64,000 nucleotides of DNA from positions 1,488,001 through 1,552,000 of the forward strand of contig NZ_JAOEAL010000001.1 of NCBI RefSeq assembly GCF_029835735.1, read 5' to 3'. Shown here piece after piece: positions 8,554-15,924 of this stretch. The DNA comes from Shewanella sp. GD04112 (GTDB lineage: Bacteria; Pseudomonadota; Gammaproteobacteria; Enterobacterales; Shewanellaceae). Made by a program: the position numbers and the translations under genes. Below the pieces are notes generated by a model that made no database searches, was not told the origin of the DNA, and was given only the letters and a program-made list of their open reading frames with translations. The stretch's first letter is position 1, and every line of letters begins with the position of its first letter.

Positions 8554-8940
8554 ATGGATATCCATATAGCAAATTCATCTGCACTGGTCCAAAATAGAGT
8601 TGAGCTAGCTCAATTGCCGCCAAAAACATCGGTTTCAGATGTGGTATTGAAACGTGATTCAGGCGTATCCGCGATTGAAGAGGCAATGGAGCAAGATGCT
8701 ACGAATAACGAGCAGAATCTAGATAAGCTTACCCAAGTTGCCGCCGAACTTTCTGATATGATGTCTATGATGCGTAAAGGGCTTGCATTTAAAGTTGATG
8801 AAAACTCAGGGCAAGCGGTAGTGACTGTTTTGGATAGAGACACTGGTGATGTCATCAGACAGATGCCGAGCGAGGAAGCGCTGAAATTAGCGGAAAAACT
8901 GTCTGAAGTGACTGGGCTTTTGATGAAAACAGAGGCTTAA
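8554..8940 (+). CDS. flaG: FlaG family protein
   Basis: Small protein (128 aa from ATG 8554) of the FlaG family, linked to filament length in Vibrio, Pseudomonas and Campylobacter. The conserved C-terminal half is clear: FKVDENSGQAVVTVLDRDTG followed by DVIRQMPSEEALKLAEKL. The N-terminal half is Ser/Gln-rich and variable. Start 8554 is preferred over the in-frame ATG 8548 because GAGGA (8543-8547) then lies six bases before it. fliD follows 44 bases later, so the two are probably co-transcribed. Confidence 0.9.
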   Translation: MDIHIANSSALVQNRVELAQLPPKTSVSDVVLKRDSGVSAIEEAMEQDATNNEQNLDKLTQVAAELSDMMSMMRKGLAFKVDENSGQAVVTVLDRDTGDVIRQMPSEEALKLAEKLSEVTGLLMKTEA

Positions 8941-8984
8941 AATTCACACAATTTTATATATCCGTTGATAGGTAAGAGGTTTAT

Positions 8985-10355
8985 ATGGCATTAACAGCGA
9001 CAGGTATTGGTTCAGGGTTAGATGTTGATAACATTGTAAAAGTATTAGTGGATGCTGAAAAAGCTCCTAAAGAAGCAATGTTTAAAGCACAAGAAGACAG
9101 CATTAAAGCTGAGGTTTCTGCTATGGGAACCTTAAAAAGCGCACTGACGACATTTCAGGATGCCGTAAAAAAATTACAAACCGGTGAGGCTTTAAATCAA
9201 CGCAAAATATCCGTTAGTAATAGTACATATTTAACTGCAACTGCTGATAAAACAGCTCAAACAGGTAGTTATGCTATTAAAGTTGAACAGCTCGCTGTCA
9301 ATCATAAAATTGCTGGAACGAATGTAACTGATCCTGCATTAGGTGTCGGTGAGGGGAGTCTAGCTTTTGGGGTCAATGGTAATAATTTTTCCGTGGACGT
9401 ATCGGCAACGGATTCTCTTGATGCGATAGCGAAAAAAGTCAATGAAGCACCCGATAATGTCGGTGTCACTGCCACCGTTATAACCAGTGACGCCGGAAGT
9501 CGATTAGTTTTTAGTTCCGATAAATCTGGCGAAGATAACCAAATCAGCATCACGGCTACAGATACCACAGGCTCTGGCCTTAGCAATATGTTTGATGCAA
9601 TGAATACCACAACGCTTCAAGATGCAAAAAATGCTGTCCTCTACATTGATAATCAAAAAGTCACCTCGCAAACTAATGAAGTTAAGAATGCGATTACAGG
9701 TGTGACTTTACAGTTAACAGATGCTGATCTTACTAAAACCACTTCACTCAAAATAGAACAAGATAACGATGCAGTTAAAACAAACGTTAAGGCATTTGTT
9801 GATGCCTACAATAGCTTAGTTACAACGGTCGATGAGCTGTCATCCTACGATCAAGATACAAATACTGCAGCGGCATTGCAGGGCGACTCGATGATCCGTT
9901 CGATTGAATCACAACTCCGTCGTATTGCGAGCGAACGAGTGCCTACCGAAGATGGTGGTTCTATAGCTTTGTATGATATAGGTATCACAACAGATAGATA
10001 TGGTAAGTTATCTATTGATGATACTAAGCTTGATAAAGTGCTTTCTGAGGATATGTCTAGTGTTGAAGCTCTCTTTGCTACACCAGAAAAAGGCTTAGCT
10101 AATCGGTTTTACGATGTTTCTGAAAGCTATGTTAAATCCCGAGGCGTGATTGCAGATAGAGAGACAAGTTATACTAATCAGCAAAGTAGGTTAGCAGAAC
10201 AAAGAGAAGCTTTTACTCTTAAAATGGACCAGAAAACTGCCCGTTTAACAAAACAGTTTAATGCAATGGATCTTGTCGTAGGACAACTTAACCAGCAGAG
10301 TAGTGGTTTACAAGCTAGTTTAAACTCGCTTCCTGGAGCAGTTAAAAAGAGTTAG
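8985..10355 (+). CDS. fliD: FliD, filament cap (HAP2)
   Basis: Forms the cap that folds flagellin at the filament tip. The N-terminus ALTATGIGSGLDVDNIVKVL is the typical FliD opening, and the C-terminal region ends in a long coiled coil (LAEQREAFTLKMDQKTARLT, then FNAMDLVVGQLNQQSSGLQA). Length 456 aa is normal. AAGAGG precedes ATG 8985 at five bases. It lies upstream of the small chaperone-like gene and fliS, the standard cap and late-chaperone order. Confidence 0.96.
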   Translation: MALTATGIGSGLDVDNIVKVLVDAEKAPKEAMFKAQEDSIKAEVSAMGTLKSALTTFQDAVKKLQTGEALNQRKISVSNSTYLTATADKTAQTGSYAIKVEQLAVNHKIAGTNVTDPALGVGEGSLAFGVNGNNFSVDVSATDSLDAIAKKVNEAPDNVGVTATVITSDAGSRLVFSSDKSGEDNQISITATDTTGSGLSNMFDAMNTTTLQDAKNAVLYIDNQKVTSQTNEVKNAITGVTLQLTDADLTKTTSLKIEQDNDAVKTNVKAFVDAYNSLVTTVDELSSYDQDTNTAAALQGDSMIRSIESQLRRIASERVPTEDGGSIALYDIGITTDRYGKLSIDDTKLDKVLSEDMSSVEALFATPEKGLANRFYDVSESYVKSRGVIADRETSYTNQQSRLAEQREAFTLKMDQKTARLTKQFNAMDLVVGQLNQQSSGLQASLNSLPGAVKKS

Positions 10356-10373
10356 TAAGTAAGGAAACGTCTA

Positions 10374-10703
10374 GTGAAACAACTTAATGAACTTAATGAA
10401 CTTAATATAACGCTCAGCGACACATTGAATCAGTTAACTCGCATCCCCGCAGAATATCCTCAAACTGACGAGTTGGTGTCAAATTTGCAGGTACTCGTTG
10501 GAGAGCGTCAACTTTTACTCAATGTATTAGTGGCTGATGCTAGCATGACGGACGCTGATTATCTTCAGTGTCAGCTTGACCTCACTAAAGAGTTCACTAT
10601 TAAGGCAAATCACATCATGGCGGACAGGCAAGCATTATTACATGCGGGCAGTAAGAATAAGCGCAAGATCAGTGTTTACGAGACTATAGATTCAAATAGG
10701 TAG
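10374..10703 (+). CDS. FliT/FlaI-like small flagellar protein (probable late chaperone)
   Basis: 109 aa, mostly alpha-helical and Leu-rich, with GTG start 10374. It lies between fliD and fliS, where Vibrio has flaI and enteric bacteria have fliT, the export chaperone of the cap protein. Sequence alone gives only a weak family match, so the function comes mainly from position, size and composition. The N-terminus carries a short repeat, NELNELN. It is separated from fliD by 18 bases and runs directly into fliS. Confidence 0.6.
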   Translation: MKQLNELNELNITLSDTLNQLTRIPAEYPQTDELVSNLQVLVGERQLLLNVLVADASMTDADYLQCQLDLTKEFTIKANHIMADRQALLHAGSKNKRKISVYETIDSNR

Positions 10704-10709
10704 GTGTTT

Positions 10710-11120
10710 ATGAGAGGATCGCTGCAATCATATCGTAAGGTTTCGTTAGAAAGTGAGATCACTGTAGCTTCACCACATCGCATTATTCAGCTGATGTTTG
10801 CAGGGGCATTACAACGCTTGGCTCAGAGCCGTTACGCTATCGAACAAAATGATTTAGTCAATAAGGGTATTTATATCAGTAAGGCTATTGGAATTATTAC
10901 AGGATTGAGTAATAGTTTAAATATGGATGCCGGTGGGCAAATAGCAAAGAATTTAAGCGAGCTCTATGATTTCATGCTGCGCAAAATTTCAGAAGCTAAC
11001 TTGAATAATGATGTGAAAGCAATAGATGATGTGTGCGATATTTTACGAACCATCAAAGAAGGGTGGGATGCCATCCCTGCCGATAAGCATAATATGTCTT
11101 CCCATTCTGACGCGAGTTAA
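10710..11120 (+). CDS. fliS: FliS, flagellin export chaperone
   Basis: Cytosolic chaperone that binds the C-terminus of flagellin before export. The family opening (LQSYRKVSLESEITVASPHR) and IIQLMFAGALQRLAQSRYAI are plain. The ATG at 10710 gives 136 aa and follows TAGG by five bases; an in-frame GTG at 10704 is possible but less likely. It is the last gene of the flaG-fliD-fliS group and is followed by a strong terminator. Confidence 0.93.
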   Translation: MRGSLQSYRKVSLESEITVASPHRIIQLMFAGALQRLAQSRYAIEQNDLVNKGIYISKAIGIITGLSNSLNMDAGGQIAKNLSELYDFMLRKISEANLNNDVKAIDDVCDILRTIKEGWDAIPADKHNMSSHSDAS

Positions 11121-11144
11121 GGTAATTTAGGACACGGGTCAAGG

Positions 11145-11183
11145 GCCATAAAAAAAGCGCACAGAGTGCGCTTTTTTTATGGC
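11145..11183 (+). terminator. Strong terminator between fliS and flrA
   Basis: A perfect 17-base stem: GCCATAAAAAAAGCGCA at 11145-11161 with its exact complement at 11167-11183, and a CAGAG loop. A and T runs flank the GC core on both sides. It isolates the late genes from the master regulator. Confidence 0.9.
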
Positions 11184-11417
11184 GAATGTCAATAAATTGA
11201 CTCTTGTAACTAGAATCATGGCATAAATGAACTAAAATCAACTCAGATTGGCATAAAGCGCATCTGAGGCTTGCTTCTCGACTGCTGATAATACAATATT
11301 CATCACAGTAGTGATGGTGGCACAGATTGTTACATTGAATTTGTTAAGCTTTTACAGCAACTAATCATAAAATAATTAATGCAAATTAATACATATTAGA
11401 GCTTTACGGCCTACTGA
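11184..11417 (+). other. Upstream region of flrA
   Basis: AT-rich non-coding stretch before the master regulator gene. No GG-N10-GC or sigma28 box was found, in keeping with a vegetative promoter for flrA. One small palindrome, CATCACAGTAGTGATG at 11301-11316, could be an operator. No confident -35/-10 pair could be chosen. Confidence 0.4.
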
Positions 11418-12851
11418 ATGATGCAAACAGATCAACGAATTTTACTTGTCGGAACCCCATCAGAGCGCTTAAGTCGCCTGTGCTGCATTTTTGAATTTTT
11501 GGGTGAGCAGATTGAAATCGTCGCCATCGAAAAGTTAAGTATTTGTCTGCAAGATACTCGGTTCCGCGCTTTAGTGGTCAGTGCTGATAATATGCCTGCT
11601 GATGCACTCAAGTCACTTGCGAGTCAGTACCCATGGCAACCCATTTTGTTATTTGGCAATGTAGATGATCTGCAAGTGTCGAATGTACTGGGTCACATTG
11701 AAGAGCCATTAAACTACCCACAACTAACCGAACTCCTGCATTTTTGTCAGGTTTATGGGCAAGTCAAACGTCCACAAGTCCCAACCAGTGCAAATCAAAC
11801 CAAACTGTTTCGTAGCTTAGTGGGTCGTAGTGAAGGCATTGCCAATGTGCGTCACTTGATTAGCCAAGTCGCCACCTCTGATGCCACTGTATTAGTCCTG
11901 GGTCAGTCGGGGACGGGTAAGGAAGTGGTTGCTCGGAACATTCATTATTTATCTGAGCGCCGAGATGGTCCTTTTATTCCGGTTAACTGTGGCGCGATTC
12001 CGCCTGAGTTATTGGAGAGTGAATTATTTGGCCATGAAAAGGGCTCTTTTACTGGGGCAATTAGTTCTCGTAAGGGCCGTTTCGAACTGGCCGAAGGTGG
12101 CACGCTGTTTCTCGATGAAATTGGCGACATGCCTTTGCAGATGCAGGTAAAATTGCTGCGCGTGTTGCAAGAACGTGTCTTTGAGCGTGTTGGGGGAACT
12201 AAAACGATTAATGCTGATGTACGTGTCGTAGCGGCAACCCATAGGGATCTTGAAACTATGATCAGCAGCAATGAGTTCCGTGAAGATCTTTATTACCGCC
12301 TTAACGTCTTCCCGATCGAAATGCCAGCATTAAGTGAGCGTAAGGATGATGTTCCTTTACTGCTGCAAGAGTTAGTGAGTCGTGTCTATAACGAGGGACG
12401 TGGCAAAGTTCGTTTTACTCAGCGTGCTATTGAATCGTTAAAAGAACATGCTTGGTCAGGTAACGTTCGAGAATTATCTAACTTAGTTGAGCGCCTCACA
12501 ATCTTGTATCCAGGTGGCTTAGTTGATGTTAACGATCTGCCTGTTAAATATCGCCACATTGATGTGCCAGAATACTGTGTTGAAATGAGTGAAGAGCAAC
12601 AGGAGCGTGATGCGCTCGCTTCGATTTTCACCAGCGAAGAGCCAGTTGAAATTCCTGAAACGCGTTTCCCCAGTGAGTTACCACCTGAAGGCGTTAACCT
12701 CAAGGATCTGCTGGCAGAGCTTGAAATCGATATGATTCGCCAGGCGTTAGAGCAGCAGGATAACGTGGTTGCGCGTGCTGCAGAAATGCTCGGTATTCGC
12801 CGTACTACCTTGGTTGAGAAAATGCGTAAGTACGGAATGACGAAAGAATAG
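11418..12851 (+). CDS. flrA: FlrA/FleQ, master activator of flagellar genes (sigma54-dependent)
   Basis: Top regulator of polar flagellar synthesis. Residues about 8-110 form a FleQ-type receiver-like domain in which the phospho-acceptor position is Ala56 (LVVSADNM), so it is probably not phosphorylated. Residues 130-365 are the AAA+ domain, with Walker A GQSGTGKE (162-169) and the sigma54-contact loop GSFTGA (209-214). A Fis-type helix-turn-helix is at the end (AAEMLGIRRTTLVEKMRKYG). FleQ homologues bind cyclic-di-GMP; that is family knowledge. It has its own upstream region after the fliS terminator. Confidence 0.96.
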   Translation: MMQTDQRILLVGTPSERLSRLCCIFEFLGEQIEIVAIEKLSICLQDTRFRALVVSADNMPADALKSLASQYPWQPILLFGNVDDLQVSNVLGHIEEPLNYPQLTELLHFCQVYGQVKRPQVPTSANQTKLFRSLVGRSEGIANVRHLISQVATSDATVLVLGQSGTGKEVVARNIHYLSERRDGPFIPVNCGAIPPELLESELFGHEKGSFTGAISSRKGRFELAEGGTLFLDEIGDMPLQMQVKLLRVLQERVFERVGGTKTINADVRVVAATHRDLETMISSNEFREDLYYRLNVFPIEMPALSERKDDVPLLLQELVSRVYNEGRGKVRFTQRAIESLKEHAWSGNVRELSNLVERLTILYPGGLVDVNDLPVKYRHIDVPEYCVEMSEEQQERDALASIFTSEEPVEIPETRFPSELPPEGVNLKDLLAELEIDMIRQALEQQDNVVARAAEMLGIRRTTLVEKMRKYGMTKE

Positions 12852-12905
12852 TCATTTTGATGTTATTTATCTTATTGTTTTATCTATCTAAATTCATTTC
12901 CTAAT

Positions 12906-12923
12906 TTGGCATAGAATCTGCAA
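12906..12923 (+). promoter_or_regulatory. sigma54-type promoter of flrBC
   Basis: TTGGCATAGAATCTGCAA: GG at 12908-12909, ten bases, GC at 12920-12921. This is a close match to TTGGCAC-N5-TTGC. The expected start is near 12933, 27 bases before the flrB ATG. It fits FlrA-dependent control of flrBC as in Vibrio. Confidence 0.8.
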
Positions 12924-12924
12924 A

Positions 12925-12956
12925 CACTCCGTCATAAGCAATTTTTTGACGGAGTG
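12925..12956 (+). promoter_or_regulatory. Inverted repeat covering the flrB start site and ribosome site
   Basis: CACTCCGTC at 12925-12933 and GACGGAGTG at 12948-12956 are a perfect 9-base inverted repeat with a 14-base loop. The right arm contains the GGAG ribosome site of flrB (12951-12954). The left arm ends where sigma54 transcription should begin, so only RNA coming from upstream would fold the hairpin. It could instead be a DNA operator. Confidence 0.6.
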
Positions 12957-12959
12957 ACT

Positions 12960-14042
12960 ATGTCTGCTCACCCACTAGCGCAAATCGAGACATTCAAGCA
13001 CACTAGCAAACAATGGAACCAACTGCGTGAGGCCGCCAATATGTCCAATCGGATGGAGCATATTTTACAGGCTATGCCCTCTGGCGTGGTGATTTTGAAC
13101 GGTGATGGTATTGTCACCGATGCAAACCCCGTAGCCGTCGAATTGCTGGAGCAGTCGTTATGCGGCGCCCGCTGGATTGATGTGATCCATACGGCGTTTG
13201 CGCCACAGGACGATGATGGCCATGAAGTCTCATTACGCAATGGCCGCCGAGTCAAATTTGCGATTACCCCATTAACGCCGGAACCTGGCCAATTAATTGT
13301 GCTGACGGATCTGACCGAAACTCGTCTACTGCAAAAGAATCTTTCCCATCTGCAGCGTTTATCCGCGCTCGGTAAGATGGTGGCGACATTGGCCCATCAA
13401 GTCCGTACGCCACTCTCTGCTGCCTTGTTGTATGCATCTAACTTAGCTAGCCCTAAATTATCAGACTCTGCCAAGGTTAAGTTTCAACAGAAACTGGTTG
13501 ATAGGCTTAATGAGTTGGAAAGACAAGTTAACGATATGCTGTTGATGGCAAAAGGCCGTCAAGATGAGCTTGGTGAATTAGTTTCCCTGAGTGATGTGAT
13601 AGCCAACGTAATGGGAAACTGTGATCCTATTGCGGAACAGCAAGGTTGCAAACTTTCTTTTACTAATACTTCGAGTGGATTATTGCTCGCAAATTCAAGC
13701 GCGCTAAGCTCAGCAATTAATAATCTCGTCATCAACAGTCTCGAAGCTGGAGCGAGTCAGATCCGTATCCTTGCCACAGAGTCAAGGGATCAATTAATGC
13801 TAGAGGTTATTGATAACGGTAGAGGTTTAGATGCGAAGATGCAGCAGAAAGTGATGGAACCCTTTTTCACAACCAAAGCTCAAGGGACAGGACTTGGATT
13901 AGCCGTTGTGCAATCCGTTGTGCGTAATCATGGCGGCCAACTGCAATTAAGCTGTATGCCCAATAAAGGTTGTACTGTTTCGCTTACTTTCCCGCAGGCT
14001 AAATCTGCTACTGTATTGCCGCTGGAGAAACCCTATGTCTGA
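12960..14042 (+). CDS. flrB: FlrB, flagellar sensor histidine kinase
   Basis: Cytosolic histidine kinase partner of FlrC; no membrane segments are visible. Residues about 30-115 form a PAS domain (MPSGVVILNGDGIVTDANPV). The HisKA block has the phospho-accepting His146 in LAHQVRTPLSAALLYASN. The ATPase region shows the N box (NNLVINSLEAGA), DNGRGL and GTGLGLAVVQ. Start ATG 12960 follows GGAG by five bases; a GTG at 12954 is inside the ribosome site. The gene overlaps flrC by 8 bases, so the pair is translationally coupled. Confidence 0.95.
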   Translation: MSAHPLAQIETFKHTSKQWNQLREAANMSNRMEHILQAMPSGVVILNGDGIVTDANPVAVELLEQSLCGARWIDVIHTAFAPQDDDGHEVSLRNGRRVKFAITPLTPEPGQLIVLTDLTETRLLQKNLSHLQRLSALGKMVATLAHQVRTPLSAALLYASNLASPKLSDSAKVKFQQKLVDRLNELERQVNDMLLMAKGRQDELGELVSLSDVIANVMGNCDPIAEQQGCKLSFTNTSSGLLLANSSALSSAINNLVINSLEAGASQIRILATESRDQLMLEVIDNGRGLDAKMQQKVMEPFFTTKAQGTGLGLAVVQSVVRNHGGQLQLSCMPNKGCTVSLTFPQAKSATVLPLEKPYV

Positions 14043-15375
14043 AGCCAAATTACTCTTAGTCGAAGACGATGCATCCTTACGCGAGGCGTTGCTGGACACC
14101 TTAATGTTGGCGCAATACGACTGTATCGATGTAGCCTCCGGCGAAGAAGCCATTATCGCCTTAAAGCAACATCAGTTTGATTTAGTGATCAGCGATGTGC
14201 AGATGCAGGGTATTGGCGGTTTAGGCTTATTAAATTACTTACAGCAGCATCACCCCAAGCTGCCAGTGTTGCTGATGACGGCGTATGCCACCATTGGTAG
14301 TGCGGTCAGTGCAATTAAATTGGGCGCCGTCGATTATTTGGCTAAACCCTTTGCTCCAGAGGTGTTGCTCAACCAAGTTTCCCGCTATTTACCGCTCAAA
14401 CAAAATAGTGATAAGCCAGTGGTTGCCGACGAAAAGAGTCTCGCGCTCTTGTCTCTGGCGCAGCGTGTGGCCGCATCCGATGCCTCTGTGATGATCCTTG
14501 GGCCAAGCGGCTCGGGTAAAGAAGTGTTAGCCCGTTATATTCATCAACATAGCAGCCGTGCCGACCAAGCATTTGTGGCCATTAACTGTGCCGCCATCCC
14601 CGAGAATATGCTCGAGGCGACCTTATTTGGTTATGAAAAGGGCGCTTTTACCGGTGCTTATCAGGCGTGTCCTGGTAAATTTGAGCAGGCGCAGGGCGGC
14701 ACCTTATTACTCGATGAAATTTCAGAGATGGATTTGGGACTTCAGGCCAAACTGCTGCGTGTGCTGCAAGAGCGTGAAGTGGAGCGTTTAGGCGGTCGCA
14801 AAACAATTAAGTTAGATGTTCGGGTGCTTGCCACCTCTAATCGCGATTTAAAGGCCGTCGTTGCCGCGGGGCAATTCCGGGAAGATCTCTATTATCGCAT
14901 CAACGTGTTTCCACTGACCTGGCCAGCTTTGAATCAACGCCCTGCGGATATTTTGCCCTTAGCTCGGCATTTGCTAGCCAAGCACGCGAAGGCGCTCAAT
15001 GTGCTTGATTTGCCTGAGTTTGATGAGGCAGCTTGTCGTCGTTTACTCAGCCACCGCTGGCCGGGGAACGTGCGCGAGTTGGATAACGTTGTTCAACGTG
15101 CGTTAATTTTACGTGCTGGAGCTGTGATTAGCGCCAACGATATTATTATCGATGCCCAAGATGTGCCTCTGTCATCCGATGAAGCTGAATACACCAATGA
15201 ACCTGAAGGTTTAGGTGAAGAGTTGAAGGCGCAGGAGCATGTGATCATTATCGAAACCCTAGCGCAATGCCAAGGTAGCCGTAAGTTGGTTGCCGAGAAA
15301 CTCGGGATCAGTGCGCGCACCTTAAGATACAAGATGGCCAGAATGCGCGATATGGGGATTCAATTGCCCAACTAA
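14035..15375 (+). CDS. flrC: FlrC, sigma54-dependent flagellar response regulator
   Basis: NtrC-type activator of mid-stage flagellar genes, phosphorylated by FlrB. The receiver domain (1-120) has the acidic pair D11/D12, acceptor Asp54 (VISDVQM) and Lys104 in YLAKPF. The AAA+ domain has Walker A GPSGSGKE (156-163) and the sigma54 loop GAFTGA (203-208). A Fis-type helix-turn-helix lies at the C-terminus (LVAEKLGISARTLRYKMARM). Length 446 aa is normal. It starts inside the end of flrB and is followed by a terminator. Confidence 0.96.
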   Translation: MSEAKLLLVEDDASLREALLDTLMLAQYDCIDVASGEEAIIALKQHQFDLVISDVQMQGIGGLGLLNYLQQHHPKLPVLLMTAYATIGSAVSAIKLGAVDYLAKPFAPEVLLNQVSRYLPLKQNSDKPVVADEKSLALLSLAQRVAASDASVMILGPSGSGKEVLARYIHQHSSRADQAFVAINCAAIPENMLEATLFGYEKGAFTGAYQACPGKFEQAQGGTLLLDEISEMDLGLQAKLLRVLQEREVERLGGRKTIKLDVRVLATSNRDLKAVVAAGQFREDLYYRINVFPLTWPALNQRPADILPLARHLLAKHAKALNVLDLPEFDEAACRRLLSHRWPGNVRELDNVVQRALILRAGAVISANDIIIDAQDVPLSSDEAEYTNEPEGLGEELKAQEHVIIIETLAQCQGSRKLVAEKLGISARTLRYKMARMRDMGIQLPN

Positions 15376-15403
15376 ATTGGTTTTTGCAACCTAACTTGCA
15401 CCT

Positions 15404-15432
15404 TTGCCACTGGGTTACCCTGTGGCAATTTC
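15404..15432 (+). terminator. Terminator after flrC
   Basis: TTGCCAC at 15404-15410 pairs with GTGGCAA at 15422-15428, extended inside by GGG/CCC (15412-15414 with 15418-15420). TTT follows. It lies 29 bases past the flrC stop. Confidence 0.6.
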
Positions 15433-15460
15433 ATATTTGACGATTCCCTCAATTCTTTTT

Positions 15461-15493
15461 AGCACGGCTAAGTGAAAACTTGGCCGTGCTTTT
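15461..15493 (+). terminator. Second hairpin terminator between flrC and fliE
   Basis: AGCACGGC at 15461-15468 pairs with GCCGTGCT at 15483-15490, with an inner AAGT/ACTT stem, followed by TTT. The run of T continues into the -12 element of the fliE promoter, so terminator and promoter share bases. Confidence 0.75.
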
Positions 15494-15497
15494 GCAT
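15480..15497 (+). promoter_or_regulatory. sigma54-type promoter of the fliE operon
   Basis: TTGGCCGTGCTTTTGCAT: GG at 15482-15483, ten bases, GC at 15494-15495. This is an excellent RpoN match. Start expected near 15507, 46 bases before fliE. It lies inside the right arm and T tract of the preceding terminator. Confidence 0.8.
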
Positions 15498-15552
15498 ATC
15501 CTGTTTATCTAGAGAGTTTAATCGTCAATAACTCGACGATGGGGAGCACGAC

Positions 15553-15891
15553 ATGCAAATTGGCGCGAATTCATTACTGCAAGAAATGCAGTCACTTCAA
15601 GGTGAAATCAAACCTTCTTTTGGGATTTCACCCAATAACATTGTGCAGCAAGTGAATAACACCAGCGGTGCTGACTTTGGACAACTTCTCTCTCAAGCCA
15701 TTGGTAATGTCAGTGGCTTGCAGTCAACCTCATCGAATCTCACGACTAGGCTCGAAATGGGTGACACCACTGTGAGCCTTTCTGATACAGTTATCGCCCG
15801 CGAAAAGGCCAGTGTTGCCTTTGAAGCCACAGTCCAAGTGCGCAATAAGCTCGTTGAAGCTTATAAAGAAATAATGAGCATGCCTGTTTAG
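15553..15891 (+). CDS. fliE: FliE, MS-ring to rod adaptor
   Basis: Small export-dependent rod-base protein that links the MS ring and export gate to the rod. The C-terminal half is diagnostic: LSDTVIAREKASVAFEATVQ followed by VRNKLVEAYKEIMSMPV. Length 112 aa is normal. It is the first gene of the fliEFGHIJ operon behind a sigma54 promoter, with GGGGAG before ATG 15553. fliF follows after 33 bases. Confidence 0.95.
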   Translation: MQIGANSLLQEMQSLQGEIKPSFGISPNNIVQQVNNTSGADFGQLLSQAIGNVSGLQSTSSNLTTRLEMGDTTVSLSDTVIAREKASVAFEATVQVRNKLVEAYKEIMSMPV

Positions 15892-15924
15892 GCCAGTGAA
15901 TAACGCAATTAGCAGGTACGAATC

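Noticed and set aside
11223..11420. sigma54 promoter for flrA at GGCATAAAGCGC or GGCACAGATTGT
   Set aside because: Neither has GC ten bases after GG, so the -12 element is missing.
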